Assembly: GCA_020465985.1 (NCBI GenBank)
Contig: JAANYP010007092.1
Span: forward strand, 62,001-126,000
Source of the DNA: Centrapalus pauciflorus
Taxonomy: Eukaryota; Streptophyta; Magnoliopsida; Asterales; Asteraceae
Length of the DNA stretch: 64,000 bases
Direction of reading: 5' to 3'
The notes under the pieces are model-generated. The model was not told where the DNA came from and ran no database searches. It worked only from the letters and a program-made list of their open reading frames with translations. The first letter of the stretch is position 1, and each line of letters opens with the position of its first letter. The translations under genes were made by a program, and so were the position numbers. Shown in pieces: positions 1 through 11,805 of this stretch.

Positions 1-979
1 ATGTGGATTTAACAAAGGTGCAGTGGATACAACCATGTTTATAAAACGTCAAGATATCATAGTTAATTCAAATATATGTAGATGATATAATATTTGGGTC
101 TACAAATCCATAATTTTGCAAGAAATTTGCTTTATTAATGTCCCAAAAATTTGAAATGAGCATGATGGGAGAAATCAATTTTTTCTTAGGTTTACAAGTG
201 AAACAACTAACTGATGGTATTTTCATCAATCAGTCCAAATATATTCAGGACATGTTAAAGAAATTTAACATGGTAAATAGTACTCGCTTGAAAACTCTCA
301 TGGCTCCAGATTCCAAATCAAAACTTGATAAGGACATTTCAGGGAAACCTGTAAATGTAACTCATTATCGAGGCATAATTGGGTCATTAATGTATTTAAC
401 TGCAAGTAGACCTGATATTATGTTTGTTACATGTGTTTGTGCTAGATATCAGGAACATCCGAAAGAATCACATTTGGCTGCTGCCAAAAGAATTTTAAGA
501 TATCTAAAGGGAACACCAAACTTAGGTTTGTGGTATCCCCGGGAATCGTCATTTACATTAACTGCCTTCTCTGATGCTGATCACGCAGGTGACAAAATGG
601 ATAGAAAAAGCACATCAGGAGCAGTACAATTCCTAGGTGACAAACCCGTCTGCTGGTCATCCAAGAACCAACATTGTGTTTCACTGTCTACAGCCGAAGC
701 TGAATATGTTGTCGTATCTTCGTGCTGTTCCCAAGTGTTGTGGATGAAAAGTCAACTCAGAGACTACGGGTTTACACCGCAAAAGATTCCAATTTATTGT
801 GATTCTCAAAGTGCAATAGTTATAGCTTCCAATCCGATGCAACATTCTAAAACCAAACACATTGACATCCGGATCATTTTATAAAAGATCATGTAGAAAA
901 TTGTAATATAGAATTGTATTTTGTACCCACTGAATATCAATTAACTGACTTGTTTACCAAAACTTTAGATGAAAAATGA
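1..979 (+). pseudogene. Ty1/copia pol remnant: RT C-terminus and RNase H
   Basis: The translation shows the copia RT motif YVDD (codons 75-86), followed in the same frame by the typical stretch from KFEMSMMGEINFFLGLQVK through RNase H. RNase H signature segments are present: FSDADHAGD, STAEAEYV and CDSQSAI, which carry the expected acidic residues. Damage includes an in-frame TAA at 111-113, a frame change before position 73 (the preceding FNKGAVDTTMFIK segment is out of phase) and a one-base shift near 868-878, after which the LTDLFTKTL end segment is read to a TGA at 977-979. It would have reverse-transcribed the element's RNA. It is a non-functional fragment of the element spanning 1-6949. 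Confidence 0.92.
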
Positions 980-1154
980 TGTAATTTTTTGGTATACAAG
1001 TTGGGTAGGTTGAATTGTTAGATTTAAACATTCAGTAGTTACAAATTATAATTTTAAACTTACATTTTTTATTTGATTTAAATTTGATGTTAATCTCATG
1101 TGACTTTAAAATTTTAAATTTTTCAGATTTTAACAGATCCGGACTGTCATGTGC

Positions 1155-1291
1155 AGGGGGAGCAGAAAGATATGTTTATCTGATTCTTAAAAATTCTAAT
1201 AAATTTTTATCTAATTTTTGTAGGGGGAGCTGTCATTTAAAATGATATATTCATCTGAGGGGGAGCTAAACTACAAAAATCAAGGGGGAGC
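1155..1291 (+). repeat. Four polypurine tracts (AGGGGGAGC) downstream of pol
   Basis: The same nonamer AGGGGGAGC occurs at 1155-1163, 1222-1230, 1258-1266 and 1283-1291, 17 to 58 bases apart. A related tract (AAAGGGGGA) precedes the LTR near 6658. Multiple polypurine tracts after pol are a known Sirevirus hallmark, where they may prime plus-strand synthesis. The repetition is directly visible; the role is inferred from the family. Confidence 0.75.
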
Positions 1292-1705
1292 AATTTCTGT
1301 TTTTGTTATAAAAAAAAATTAGTTGTTGTTAATTTTTTTTTTGAGTTTATTTTTTTAGTACAAATTTTTGTTTGATATTTGTTATATATTTTTTTAATCC
1401 TGTTCAATTTTTTTTAAGTTGATTTTTTTAGTTGATATTTTTTTAGTGCAATATTTTTTTGTGTGTGTGTAATTACTTTAGTTGAAATAACATGGGCTTA
1501 AAATGAAAACCCAAATGGTGAGTGGGTCGGGTTTCAAATATTTTGAATTTGAAATTTTGACTATAAAGTTAAAATTCAAATTTCAAAATCACTTATTCAA
1601 ATTCTTGAATATTGTTCGTCTCCTTCACCGACTTCACTCATTCCATTTTCTTAATCACAAAGAAACTATTTCCAATTCAGAATTTCAACATTAGAGTTTA
1701 ACATT

Positions 1706-2878
1706 GTAAGTCCATTTATTGTTTTTCATTTTATTTGTTTAATTTCAGTTTCAGTACGTGAGTTTTATTCATATAGCATATTATGTGTGTGTGTTCGTAT
1801 GTACGGTTACTGTGTGTTTATGGGTTTTAATGTTTGGTTGCTCATAATCTGAAATTAATGGTGTGTTGGTATGCGGATAACTATCATGAACTTGAATATC
1901 AAATTTCAAGTCTCATTTCCAATCACACAAACATTACTTTTTATTTAAGTGTTCAAAGTTTTCGAGTTTTTCATACTGAAAAATGGATTTTTTGGTCTAA
2001 AATTGTTGTTTCTGGACAATGTTCAGTAAACAAATATTGTTCAAAATCCATTTTCGAGTATGACTCAACTCCTGAATCAGTAAAATTGTCCTTAAATTGA
2101 AATTTTCAATTTATAAGTATTTCTGGACTTAGAAAATTTTTAAAGCATTTTCTCGATTAACACTACTCGAGAAAGTTTAAGGCTTTAATCGAGTTGACTG
2201 AAGGTCCACTCGAGAAACTTTTAGTTTTAATCGAGTTGGATACTTCTTGATTCGAGAAAATGTTTGGTGTTATTCGAGTTGGTTAATTTGCAAGACTTAG
2301 AAAAATTTTCAATTAACCCTCGATAACATGTTTCATTCGAGACTTTCCATGTTTAATTCGAGTTGGGCTCCTAATTAGTTCGTGGAACTTTTATTGTTGT
2401 TCGAGTTGAGCGATGTGTAGGACTTAGAAAAATTTTCTATCAAGTCTCGATAATCAATTTCAATCGAGAAACCAACAACTCCATTCAAGTTGTCTTCTAT
2501 GTCTTTCGAGAAAACAACAACCTCATTCGAGTTGTACCATACCTTCATTCGAGAAAATCTTTCTTCAATCGAGTTTCATACTTATGCAATTCGAGTTGGG
2601 TCATGAGTCATTCGAGAAACATCATGTTTCATTCAAGTTTCATGCTCATATTTCCAAAAATTTTCTTAGTGTTGAGTAATTTTAATTTTTTAAAGAAAAA
2701 TTTCACATTTTTCAAGAAATTTTTAAAATCTGTGTTTTTCAAACATTGGACTTTTAACGATTGACTTTGGAATCCTAACAATAATATTTTAATATTATTG
2801 TCTGAAATCCCGATACTTTAAACAGGGAAACACATATTTTTCCAATTTCTAGCAAAATGTTTTATTTTTAATTTGCAG
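1706..2878 (+). other. Candidate leader intron before the env-like ORF
   Basis: A GTAAGT donor at 1706 follows a leader-like CT-rich and A-rich stretch, and a pyrimidine-rich TTTGCAG acceptor ends at 2878, about 30 bases before the first ATG of the downstream ORF (2909). The interval has no coding potential and includes the CGAG repeat block. This suggests that the env-like ORF was expressed from a separate spliced RNA, which is an inference from splice-site shape alone. Confidence 0.35.
2145..2650 (+). repeat. Degenerate array of TCGAG motifs
   Basis: About sixteen copies of TCGAG occur in roughly 500 bases, tending to alternate between the contexts TCGAGAAA and TCGAGTTG, with diverged spacers of about 20-45 bases. 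The array lies in the spacer between copia pol and the env-like ORF and inside the candidate intron. No function is recognised. Confidence 0.7.
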
Positions 2879-2908
2879 GATTTCATTTGATTATTAGCTG
2901 ATTCTAAC

Positions 2909-5900
2909 ATGTCTATAATTTTTCACAAGTTTCAAATGGAATCCCCAGCCCAATCCCAACCTTCAAACTCATCTGATTCCCATTCATCTTCAAATCATAC
3001 ATTGGTTTCCAAACCAGTGAAATTTGCTTCTGTCACCCGACCTTCACCTTCCACACTCATCCCAGACAATCAGTTAGTCAAACCTAGATATTGTCTACCC
3101 TTTCGTGACAACAACCATCGTCTTGATCCCAAGATAATAAAAGTCAGCCACCCAATAATAGTAGACATTCTTAAAGGTCATCCTTTAGGTTATCTACTTC
3201 AATACAAACCCTCAATTCCCCAAGTGTACCTACAACAAATTTGACACACAATCAAGTTTGTCCCAGCTGATGGTAATTACCACTTCAAGGTTACCATTGA
3301 TCAATTTAAGTCGAAGATTACACTATCAAGACTCGGACATAATCTATTTCTACCACGTCGCATCGATACAGTGAATTTTCCAGAGCTAGCAGATTTCGAA
3401 GATTTTGTATCCGATGAAGAACTAGTACATGATTTGATTTGCTTAGGATACTCTAAACCACTACCGAAAAGCTCTAAGTTCCATAGAAATGGACATAATG
3501 GAGAATGGTACACGCTCTTTGGAACTGTAAACTGATGCATGACATCCAAGCATACTGACATAGATAGGTGCAGCATTCATTGTCTCCGAATTTTTCATGG
3601 GATTGCTTTTAACAAGCATTATGATTACGCTCAATGTCTGGGAGGATTTGAAGGAGGTGGTGTTAGCCAAGACGACGAATAGAGCAAGAAAGTTTGTCAC
3701 ACTTCAATGATTCATTCAAATATTGATAAGGGGAATATTAAGGGGCAATGAACAGATTCCTAAACGAACAAATGCTCAACGGTGCCCTGACTATGTGATG
3801 ATGAGTCTGCATGGGGTACAGGATTCCCGGAACGCGAATATAATGCTGATTCCAGAAGCTTTATTAAAGTATGCGGATCAGGAAAGTGTGCACGTGAAGT
3901 TATATAGAATAGATCACGCTCCTGTAGAAACCCAAGAACCGGGCTTTCTTAACCAGGGAGCTTTAGGTGAGCAGGAACTTCAGCATGGGGCTGATGTTCT
4001 GGGTATCCAATTTGTGAGTGAGGGTGTAGAGGTGCAAGAAAGAGGTGGTGAGAGCAGCTCAGATTCTGAACGTACATTATCAAATATTGCTGAAGGAGCT
4101 GCGGAAGGGAATGATGATGATGATGATGATGACGATGAGGGTGGTCATGATACTAATGAGGGAGGTGCAGGAACGATAGATATTTCAATTGCTCAAAGCA
4201 TTCCAGAGATAGATATTGTTGGCATAGCGAGAGAGTGTGTGAGGGAGATTCCAAGCCCAAACAGCCGGGATCAAACCACATCAGCTGTTAGCTCCCAAAT
4301 GGGAGTTAGCATTGAATTAGTCAGTATCCCACTGACGATTGCACACCTCTCTAGCCACTCATTCTTCTCTCAACAGGAGAATGTTTCAGTTTCTCACCGG
4401 GATGAAACACACAATTTATCCAAACATCCTTTCGATTTTATGGATATTGAACAGAGTACACATCTGCCCGGGTGTACGACTTCATTTCTTGCACAAACAA
4501 TAGAACCCATACACACTAGGACACTCGAGTCCACTTCATTTGTTGAAGTAAGTGGAAGTGAACTTCATGTACTGCCAGAAAAACCTTAGTAATGCAAGCA
4601 TTTGTTGCTCCGTCACTTGAAGAGGTTGGAAGTCCAGTCGGAGCTACTTCATTGCCATCTCTAAGTACTAGCCACACAGACATTCTTTTCACAAGTTCGA
4701 CTGTCGTGAAAACCGGAAGTCTTAGTGACCCAGTGGTTAGTCTTTCCCCGTTTGTTACAGAAACGAAGTTAGATGAAGCCTTGAATGCGACAATTACAGG
4801 AGTTAACAATCAAATGTCAAGCCAATTCTCTGAAATGATGGATCAAATGGCCAACATTCACAAACTGTTAAAAGGAAAGAATGTGACTGAAGAAGAAAGG
4901 AAACAGAAAGATCCAAATCAAGCTATAGAAGAGCTTAGAGAGTTTTTACATATCAGTTTGATGAAATGTGTGTACGAATGATTGGATTAGAGAGCACAAC
5001 CATTACAGAATTAGGTGACTTGTCTGAAAAGATGTCTGCTGTTGAGCAAACATGCAAGGCTCAAGCTTCTGCTCCGAAGCGTAATCATGATGAGCACGGT
5101 GAAGACTCCGATGATGCTCCTCGTGAGGGGGAGAAGAGGATGAAGCTTAATGAACAAGAAACTGGCCTTCTAATGATAACATATCCAGAAAAAGAAACAG
5201 AAGTTCAAGAGAAGGGTGATGCTGGAAGCTCCAAAGACAAACCTGTTGATGCTCAAAGTGGGCTGGATATGATTCTTCATGAAGATATTCCAGTTCCTTT
5301 AAGTATTCACTCAAATATTTACAATTTTGATGAGTACGATGATTCAGATGATGAAGTTCAAGAACAGACACTAACAATTGAGGATGTAGAGAAAGAAGTA
5401 GAGATTGATTTGTCTGAAGATGATGATGTGATTGAATTTACAGATGTAGTTGTGAGAGCAGAAAGAAGTGAAGAAGAAGAGGTTTTAGTTCAAGAGATTT
5501 GAAAGATGATATACCTATACCGACGTTGAAAAGCCTGAGGTCATGGTCAATGTTAAAGAAGAAGTTATAGAACGATTTCATGTGGAGAATGTGATACCAC
5601 AAGTGGTTACAGAGTTGAACGAAGTTGAGATAATGGACAGATTCTTTAATGAATACATCTTAGCTGACGAATCACAAAGACAACATCAGTTAGGATTTGA
5701 ATCTCAGCAGATTGTCCAAAGAGAGATCAGGGATATTCTGACTCTGCTAAATGAAGAAGAGATCAGTAAGAAGAAGAAAAAGGGGTTGGAGCTGTCTTCT
5801 AAGAAATCTGCAAAATATATCAGAAAGAGGAATAAGTTACCATATCTTGAAGATCTTTTAGAGAAGAAAATTTTCTGCAAGAGGCAAGCTCCATATACAT

Positions 5901-6637
5901 TTTTGAAACTACTCAGAGTTCTGGAGCCTAACATGCCAAACTTAGCAAACTATGCAAGCTTCTTACAGAATAAAGCTCAGTCTGTGGATATAGTCAGAAG
6001 TGAATTTAGGATCGTTGATTTGGTCAAGACTGAAAAAGATCGTTTTGTTATGATCTTCTATCCTACCTTCATTGTGACAAGATCTGATGGAAACACTTAT
6101 AAGTTTACTGAAGCTGATATGTTCTAGATGCATCTAATTGATATTGAAGATTTATTCGATGAACTGTGTCGTAATAAGAGGAATGAGCATTGTAGGTTTG
6201 CACTAAAGACACTCTTTCACTTCATGCATATCAAACTGGTGCTTATGTTTGTGCAAGACCTACAGATCGGTGTTGAAAGGGGAATGAGAAAGATAAATGT
6301 TACTCCACCAAATCGGGTTATCAAGTTTGCTGGTGATTTGAAAGAATATCAAGTGATTATGGTATGGCATCCTACTGTTATGTATAAAGACAAAGATAGA
6401 AAGCTGAGGGCTATGCGAAGCACTGAACTGAACAAATTCTGTGGTAGAACACTTCAGAAAGTGATGAGTGGATTGAAAGGAAAGTTGGCAGCCGATCAGA
6501 AGAAAAAGACGAAGAGAGGAGGATTGAGTGCATATGATAAAAAGCTCATGGTGGAATTTATATCAAAGATCAATTGGAGGTTGTCCAACAGAAAGAGCGT
6601 CAGACGGTTTGAGATGAAGTTGGGGCTCTCAAAGTGA
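2909..6637 (+). pseudogene. Broken env-like (third) ORF of the copia element
   Basis: A chain of coding blocks covers 2909-3244, 3245-3700, 3723-4589, 4592-4981, 4966-5502, 5543-6127 and 6128-6637. The 3245-3700 block is in phase with the first after a TGA. The last two blocks share a frame and are split only by a TAG at 6125-6127. The N-terminal part is Ser/Pro-rich and has a segment like PQVYLQQ seen in related plant element ORFs. The middle has an acidic run (D8-E near 4107-4137) and Glu-rich stretches, and the C-terminal part is basic and probably helical. No fusion peptide or clear membrane segment was seen. The position between pol and the 3' LTR fits the env-like ORF of Sireviruses. 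The function is unknown and the product is dead. Confidence 0.6.
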
Positions 6638-6657
6638 AGACTAAGTTTATTTCATCA

Positions 6658-6949
6658 AAGGGGGACAATGTTAGAACCTATTTAACTTGATGAAATAAAT
6701 AAGTCTGGGGTAGTTTTTGTAAATATAGTATAGTTGTATTTTCATATAAATAGAAAATTCTCTTTTGTAAATGACCTGATCTGAAATCATTGTAAATGCA
6801 CGGATTTGGAGAAGAACAATTTAGGGCTACGGTGCAAACAACTTTCATCCCTGAAATTGATTTTCGGCAATATTAATCATTCGGTTAGTTGTTAATTCTT
6901 GTTCTTAATTGCTTTATTATGATTGTTGATTGAATTAACTGGAATTACA
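6658..6949 (+). mobile_element. Polypurine tract and short 3' LTR-like end of the copia element
   Basis: The string AAAGGGGGACAA precedes TGTTAGAACC at 6669, a standard junction between polypurine tract and LTR (TG start). A plausible CA end is at 6948-6949, giving about 281 bp, short for a Sirevirus LTR. No second LTR or target duplication is available in the window, so the right edge is a guess. Confidence 0.4.
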
Positions 6950-7325
6950 ACGTCGTTATTTTGAATTTTTTTGAATAGAGAGAAAAAATAAATCATTTTG
7001 ATTTTAGATTTTTCGAACGAAAAAAACTACGACTAGTTTTTATTTTATTTTTTCTTAAATGAAAAAAAAATTGAGAAAGATTTGGATTCTCAATAAATAA
7101 CCGAAAAAAATGAACCAGTTATATCATATAATAATCTTAAATAAATAATTATAGTAATATATAAAAAAAAACTAACATTAATAATAACAATAAACATACA
7201 AATAAAAATTAAAGATAAAAACAAAAGGAATAAAAAAATAAAATGTTATATTTGGATAATTAAATTATGAAAAAGAAAGAAATAATATATGTATATATAT
7301 ATCTATATATACATATGAAAAGTAT
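6950..7325. other. AT-rich intergenic DNA, nothing recognised
   Basis: This stretch is A/T-rich with homopolymer runs and a short TA tract near 7290-7315. I see no coding potential or element termini. Confidence 0.6.
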
Positions 7326-9392
7326 GAAAATTACATAAATGGTCCCTGAAAGTTTGAAAATTACATAAATAGTCCTTGAAAGTCAAAAAGACAAAAATGC
7401 CCCTAAAACTAACGGTCAAGTTAACTGTCGTTAGTTTCAGGGATCAAAATGTTACAACTTTTCGATTTTAGGGACTTACGGTGTAATAAAATTCTTTCAG
7501 GGACTAAAAACGTAATTCCATGAAACATCTGTCTTTTGGACCTGGTACGTGTAATTATTTTAGTGGATAATTATTTTATTAATATTGGGTTGGTCCAATT
7601 ATATCTCGAGTAGTGGATTGATACGTGACGGGATCGTGACTACGTGTCTCCGAAATATAATTTTAGGGGAATAATTATATCATTGGGATCACGGGATTAA
7701 ATGGGTTAAAAGGGTATTAATATTAAAAATGTGATATTGGGTTCGGGTTATCGGGTACCGGGTTTCTAAAAATAGAAAACATAAGTACGTACTTGCCTCC
7801 CTTCCTTTCCTCTTTTGAAATATTCAAGTGTGAGTTGTGTGTGTATGTTCGTGACCTTCAAGCTGAAAGAAAACCTTCAAAAAAATCAAGATTAAGTTGC
7901 TGAAATTCGGATTAAACACCTCCACCTTCTTCCTTTGTGTTCTTGAAGATTATCAAGGTAAGAAGCTTTGGTTATGAGAGTTTAATTCATGCTATATATT
8001 GAGAGTTTGTGGGAAATCCGTGTATAGTCATTCTGTGATGATATTATGTAGTTATGATGGCTGGAAACGAATCGGGAGAGAGGTTGATACCTCCTGGACA
8101 TATCTGGAAATCGAAGCAGAGAAGAAGACCGTCACAGGGGTCGCGGTCGCGACAAGCCAGAGCCAGGGTTAGAGCCTGGGCGCGGGCATGATGGCCTGGT
8201 CTGGGCCGGTTGCTATTAGGACCTGGGTCGGGTCTGGTGGAGGGATTTTCGAGTCATGTTATGCATGAGGTTGCGGGTTGGGGTTCTGTTGGGCTTGCTT
8301 TTGGGTCGGGTTTTGTCTGGGCTTTAGGGTTCGGTTGGGATTATTTGTCGGGTCCGGTTCGGTTAAAGTGTCATGTCTGGGTCTTCTCTCTATATGTGTT
8401 GGGTTTGAATTAACGGTGAGGATTCGTGTGATTTCAAGGACGAGCAGGCAGCGGGCCGAGTTTGATCAGGGAGTGCAGAGTTTCATGAATCAGTCAGGTG
8501 AGTACTCGAGTTATTTTCTAAACGCGCGCCTTTCTTTTGGGAATTTAGCTGTGTAGCTATTATTTGTGCGTGTTAATTATGAGACAGGGACGTGAACCTC
8601 AGGTATGCCTCTATCCTATTATATGTGTTGTGTATGCACGTCATGAGATCTATTTCAGGGGTCCGTGATGAGTCCCATACGGACAGTGGTTCGCGATACG
8701 GGATCGCGTGGGCTGACTGTCTCTAACAGTCCTTGGGACGCATATATACGGCAGGGCCTGTAGTCGGGTCGCTCCTGTGCTACAGGGTTATTGCTAATCA
8801 CTGCTGCGTGCGGTGTATTAGCCGGGGAAGTGTCCCCACAGGGAGTGTGCATGTGTTCAGATCTCATACTTGTGTAATCATACCTGAGTTGTGCGTGCTG
8901 GGTAACAGGGACAGGGACATGGACTGTTGTGTGTTATGTGCTATGTGTTTACTGTGCAGTGTCTAACCCTCGCGTACTCACGAGCTTTCCAGCTTACGTC
9001 TTCGAGTCTAACATGTTCAGGGAATCAAAAGGGATCTCAGCAGCAGCAGCCGCTGAGATAGGGTCGGGGATTTACTCGAAGACTTCATATCTGTTTTGTG
9101 AAGTGTTAGAATTGCATATGATAGTTGTTTTGGGATAATGTATCATTATGTGTGTCTGATAGCCAGGGATATTATGTTTAGCTTAATCTGGGTTCGCGAA
9201 TGTACTAGACTGTGATTTTGTGATTAACCTTTGTGTATAAAGTTTTAAATTGTCAGTGATCTGCATTATCCATTGACATGTGTATTATGGATGGACACTG
9301 TTATTGCCACTTATGATATTGTGTTAACGTGACAGGAATCGGGAAGGGTGTTACATTCCATATAAACCACAGGGACCTTTTATGTAATTTAG
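7326..9392. mobile_element. MULE-type non-autonomous element with GGTCCCTG termini, split by a solo LTR
   Basis: The left end reads AAATTACATAAATGGTCCCTG; the reverse complement of the right end (about 9362-9392) reads ACTAAATTACATAAAAGGTCC. Such long termini made of AATTACATAAATGGTCC repeats are common in plant non-autonomous Mutator-like elements. The left arm continues with further GGGACT and CCTTGAAAG motifs. The element is interrupted at 7521-9355 by a solo LTR; without it, it would be only about 230 bp. No clear target duplication of the outer element was found. Confidence 0.55.
7521..9355 (+). mobile_element. Solo LTR of a Ty3/gypsy-type element, 1835 bp
   Basis: It begins TGAAACATCT and ends GGGTGTTACA, and is flanked by a perfect 5-bp duplication TTCCA (7516-7520 and 9356-9360). 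There is no internal coding region, so it is a solo LTR. Its ends and inner motifs (GGTACGTG near the start, a leader with a GTAAG donor at 7958, a GTCGCGGTCGCGAC palindrome near 8140) relate it to the reverse-strand LTRs at 22374-27460 and 28664-30216. Open frames inside it, such as those near 8210-9138, show no recognisable protein. Confidence 0.85.
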
Positions 9393-9494
9393 TCTTTTTT
9401 TTAAATAAACTTATTTTAATTAACAAAATAATTAAAACTAAAATAATCAATTTCATAAATATTTAAGCACTTACATAATAAAATTAGGAAACTA

Positions 9495-9606
9495 AAAACT
9501 AAAATTAAAAACTTACGAAACTCAAAATTAAAAAAATTACGAAACTAAAACTAAAAATTAAAAAATTACGAAACTAAAAACTAAAAATTAAAAAATTACG
9601 AAACTA
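9495..9606. repeat. Tandem repeat of an ATTACGAAACTAAAA-type unit
   Basis: About four imperfect copies of a 25-30 base unit with the core TTACGAAACT occur in tandem. They lie just beyond the end of the SANT-like pseudogene on the other strand and are of unknown role. Confidence 0.75.
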
Positions 9607-9639
9607 CATTTGTCACCCCAACGCTCCGCAATTCTTTGT

Positions 9640-10946
9640 TTGCATTGTAATACGATTTGCAAAGCGGTACCTTGCAAATGGTCATGTGGCTGAATGAAAA
9701 ATTTCGTGTCTCGTTCTTGTTGTTGTTCATTCAGTGGCGTTATATACGTTTGATATTTTTTTCTCGTTCTTGTTGTTGTTCACTTAGTGTCGTTACGTAC
9801 GCTTGATATTTTTTTTCTTTTATTTCCTTTTCGTGCTCCATTTTTGTTTGCTTTATTTCTTCAATTCGTTTTCGGAGACATTTCTTATCTTCAACGTCGT
9901 CGACGTGAGAAGTTGAAATCCTTTCGGATTGTATGTGCATCTCTGGGTCACCTAATGTTGATGCTGGTTTTTTCCCCTTGGGGCGTGGTCTTTCAAGCTC
10001 CTGAATATCCTCGTCGCCCTCTTCATCTTCTTCATCGTGAACACCTAAAATCCCGCATCCGAAGACGGGATTCCGATCGTGTTAGAATCGAAAGTTTTAG
10101 ACTGCTTTTCTATGCGGCTGAACAATATCATCCATTTGTGGAACGGTGTTCCACTTTGGATGACGTTGAAGTACCTCCCAAGCCGATTGGTGTGGAAATA
10201 ACTTAATTTTATTGAATGCATTGTACTGTTCTTGGGTTGTGGTGAAAATGTCGAAGTCGTTTTCGCCGCTTCGCCGATTCATCATGTTATTAAACATGCA
10301 GCCAAACTTTGTGCAATTGCGGTTCATGTCTTTCAATTTTGAATTTAATTGGTGGACGGTGCGGGTACTTCCACCAATTCGGCTATCAAAATTTTCGAGG
10401 ATTCGTCCCCAAAAATTTGAACGTTTATTTATTGTTTCCGGTAGTTGGATCCTCAGAAACATCAATCCAGGCTTCCGTCAATGCCTTTTCTTCATGCGAG
10501 GTCCACATTTTTGCTTTCATTGCACCCTTTTTTCTAGATCCGTTTGACGCCCCCGCGGTGTTTACGGGAATCGTCTCGTCGTCTGGTTGAGTTTCGGGTA
10601 CGACTTCTAGTTCGTCCTCATCTTCGCCGGATGCTTGATCCCAAAAACCAAAAAATGGTTCGAAACCCTCGTTAAATTCTTGTGACGAAAGTTGGGGGTT
10701 TTATGAAATGGGTGAATTTTGTGGAATAGGTGGATTTTGTGGGTAAAAGTGTTGAGAATATTGTGGAATAGATGGAAATTATGGGTGATGATGATTGATA
10801 TGATGAAAAGTATGGTACATATGGTGCGGAAAATTCCGTAAACTTCGGTGGATAATTTTGCGATGGGCGGAATGGAGGGTTTGTTCCAGAAGCGGTTTAC
10901 CGCGTTGTCGACTAGAAGCTGGTTGTTTGCCGGTATTTCGATCCAT
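9640..10946 (-). pseudogene. SANT/NAM-associated-like protein remnant (PIF/Harbinger ORF1 type)
   Basis: Read on the reverse strand, an ATG at 10946 opens MDRNTGKQPASSRQRGKP, followed by frames broken by stops and shifts. Block 10465-10097 encodes NFWGRILENF, then TRTVHQLNSKLKDMNRNCTKF, and later SAWEVLQRHPKWN: the Myb/SANT-like fold seen in plant proteins often misnamed glutathione S-transferase T3-like and in Harbinger ORF1 proteins. Block 9940-9740 encodes a Lys/Glu-rich helical C-terminus (EEIKQTKMEHEKEIKEKKYQ) like the NAM-associated C-terminal domain. Such proteins bind DNA and in Harbinger elements assist the transposase. The shifts show decay. No transposase ORF is nearby, so it could be a retired host paralogue or a transposon fragment. 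Confidence 0.7.
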
Positions 10947-11048
10947 AATTTTAGAGAGAAAGAAATTTGTATATATTGAAAGAGAATGGAAGTGTATAAA
11001 GATAGAGAGATGTGTGGAAGGTGTGAAGATGAATGAATGGAGATGAAA

Positions 11049-11056
11049 TATTTATA
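11049..11056 (-). promoter_or_regulatory. TATA box of the SANT-like pseudogene
   Basis: TATAAATA on the reverse strand lies about 100 bases upstream of the ATG at 10946, with a CT-rich leader between. The placement fits a relict core promoter. An unusually GC-rich island (about 11150-11250, many CCCCG and CGCG strings) lies further upstream. Confidence 0.45.
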
Positions 11057-11289
11057 GAGTGAAAATATTAAAAAGAATTATTGTAAACGGTCACATGACC
11101 ATTTTTTTTCTTTTTATTACTGTTGGCACAAAAAAACAAAGAAGGAGGGAGAGGGGCCGCGCGGGGAGCAGAAGCCGAGGGGGGGCGTTTTTGCGCGGGG
11201 CTGAGCACCCGGGGGTGGTGTTCCCGCCGGCTTGGTGCCAATGTGGCAACCCGCCCAGGCAGAACCCTGGGTATACCGTCCAACCTTAT

Positions 11290-11775
11290 CATATGTAGCC
11301 CTTGGCTCGTCCCCTCTTCTAGGTCGGGCCTGGAAGTTTAAATGAGTTGATATAATTATATGATTTTTAATTAATAAATATATAATATATAGATTAAATG
11401 ATTATTAATATATAAAAACTAAAAAAATTATACAACATAATTAAATTATATAAAAAATAATTAGATTTATAATGCACATAATAACACAGGCTGAGTTTGA
11501 ATCTGTGAAATTATTTACGAGCCGAACTTAAGTTGGGGTCTTATATTTTTAAATGAGCGAAGCCCAAACCTTAATAGACTCGGGGGGCTCGATTCGTATA
11601 CACCCCTAAAAGGATTGTTGGATCATGGGTAGCTTGGGAATACATATAGCTAAAAGCGCCGAACTCGATGAAGAAACTAAACCTGAACTTTTCAGAATTG
11701 GTTCGAGGATTTTATTAGGTACGGGTCCAAAGTTGTGGTGACCAATTCTCGCACCGCCCCAATAGTATTGACAAT
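11290..11775. repeat. Dispersed repeat, copy 1 (GAGCTCG-rich hAT-like arm plus tail)
   Basis: This stretch matches 17735-18225 at DNA level: GGTCGGG near the start, an AT-rich middle, ACGAGCCGAACTT, GCTCGATTCGT, TACACCC, then a shared tail with GGATCATGGGTAGCTTGGGA and CCAATTCTCGCACCGCCCC. The GCTCG-rich part relates it to elements at 28105-30990 and 34473-34900. Both long copies carry the same tail, so the duplicated unit is larger than the hAT-like part alone. Confidence 0.7.
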
Positions 11776-11805
11776 TTTTTGACACACACATGTATATATA
11801 TTTAT

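Larger units (their letters stand above)
1..6949 (+). mobile_element. Partial Sirevirus-like Ty1/copia retrotransposon, 3' part
   Basis: The window opens inside a copia element. In order come the end of pol (RT and RNase H), a spacer with four polypurine AGGGGGAGC tracts, a long broken ORF between pol and the 3' end, a polypurine tract next to TGTTAG, and a short LTR-like stretch. Repeated polypurine tracts and an extra env-like ORF downstream of pol are known features of the Sirevirus lineage of Ty1/copia; the assignment here is inference from that layout. The 5' LTR, gag and integrase would lie left of the window. Many stops and frameshifts show it is dead. The 3' boundary is tentative because no partner LTR is visible. 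Confidence 0.7.

Noticed and set aside
8210..9138. Short plus-strand frames with many Gly and Val residues
   Set aside because: They lie in a solo LTR and have no recognisable domain.
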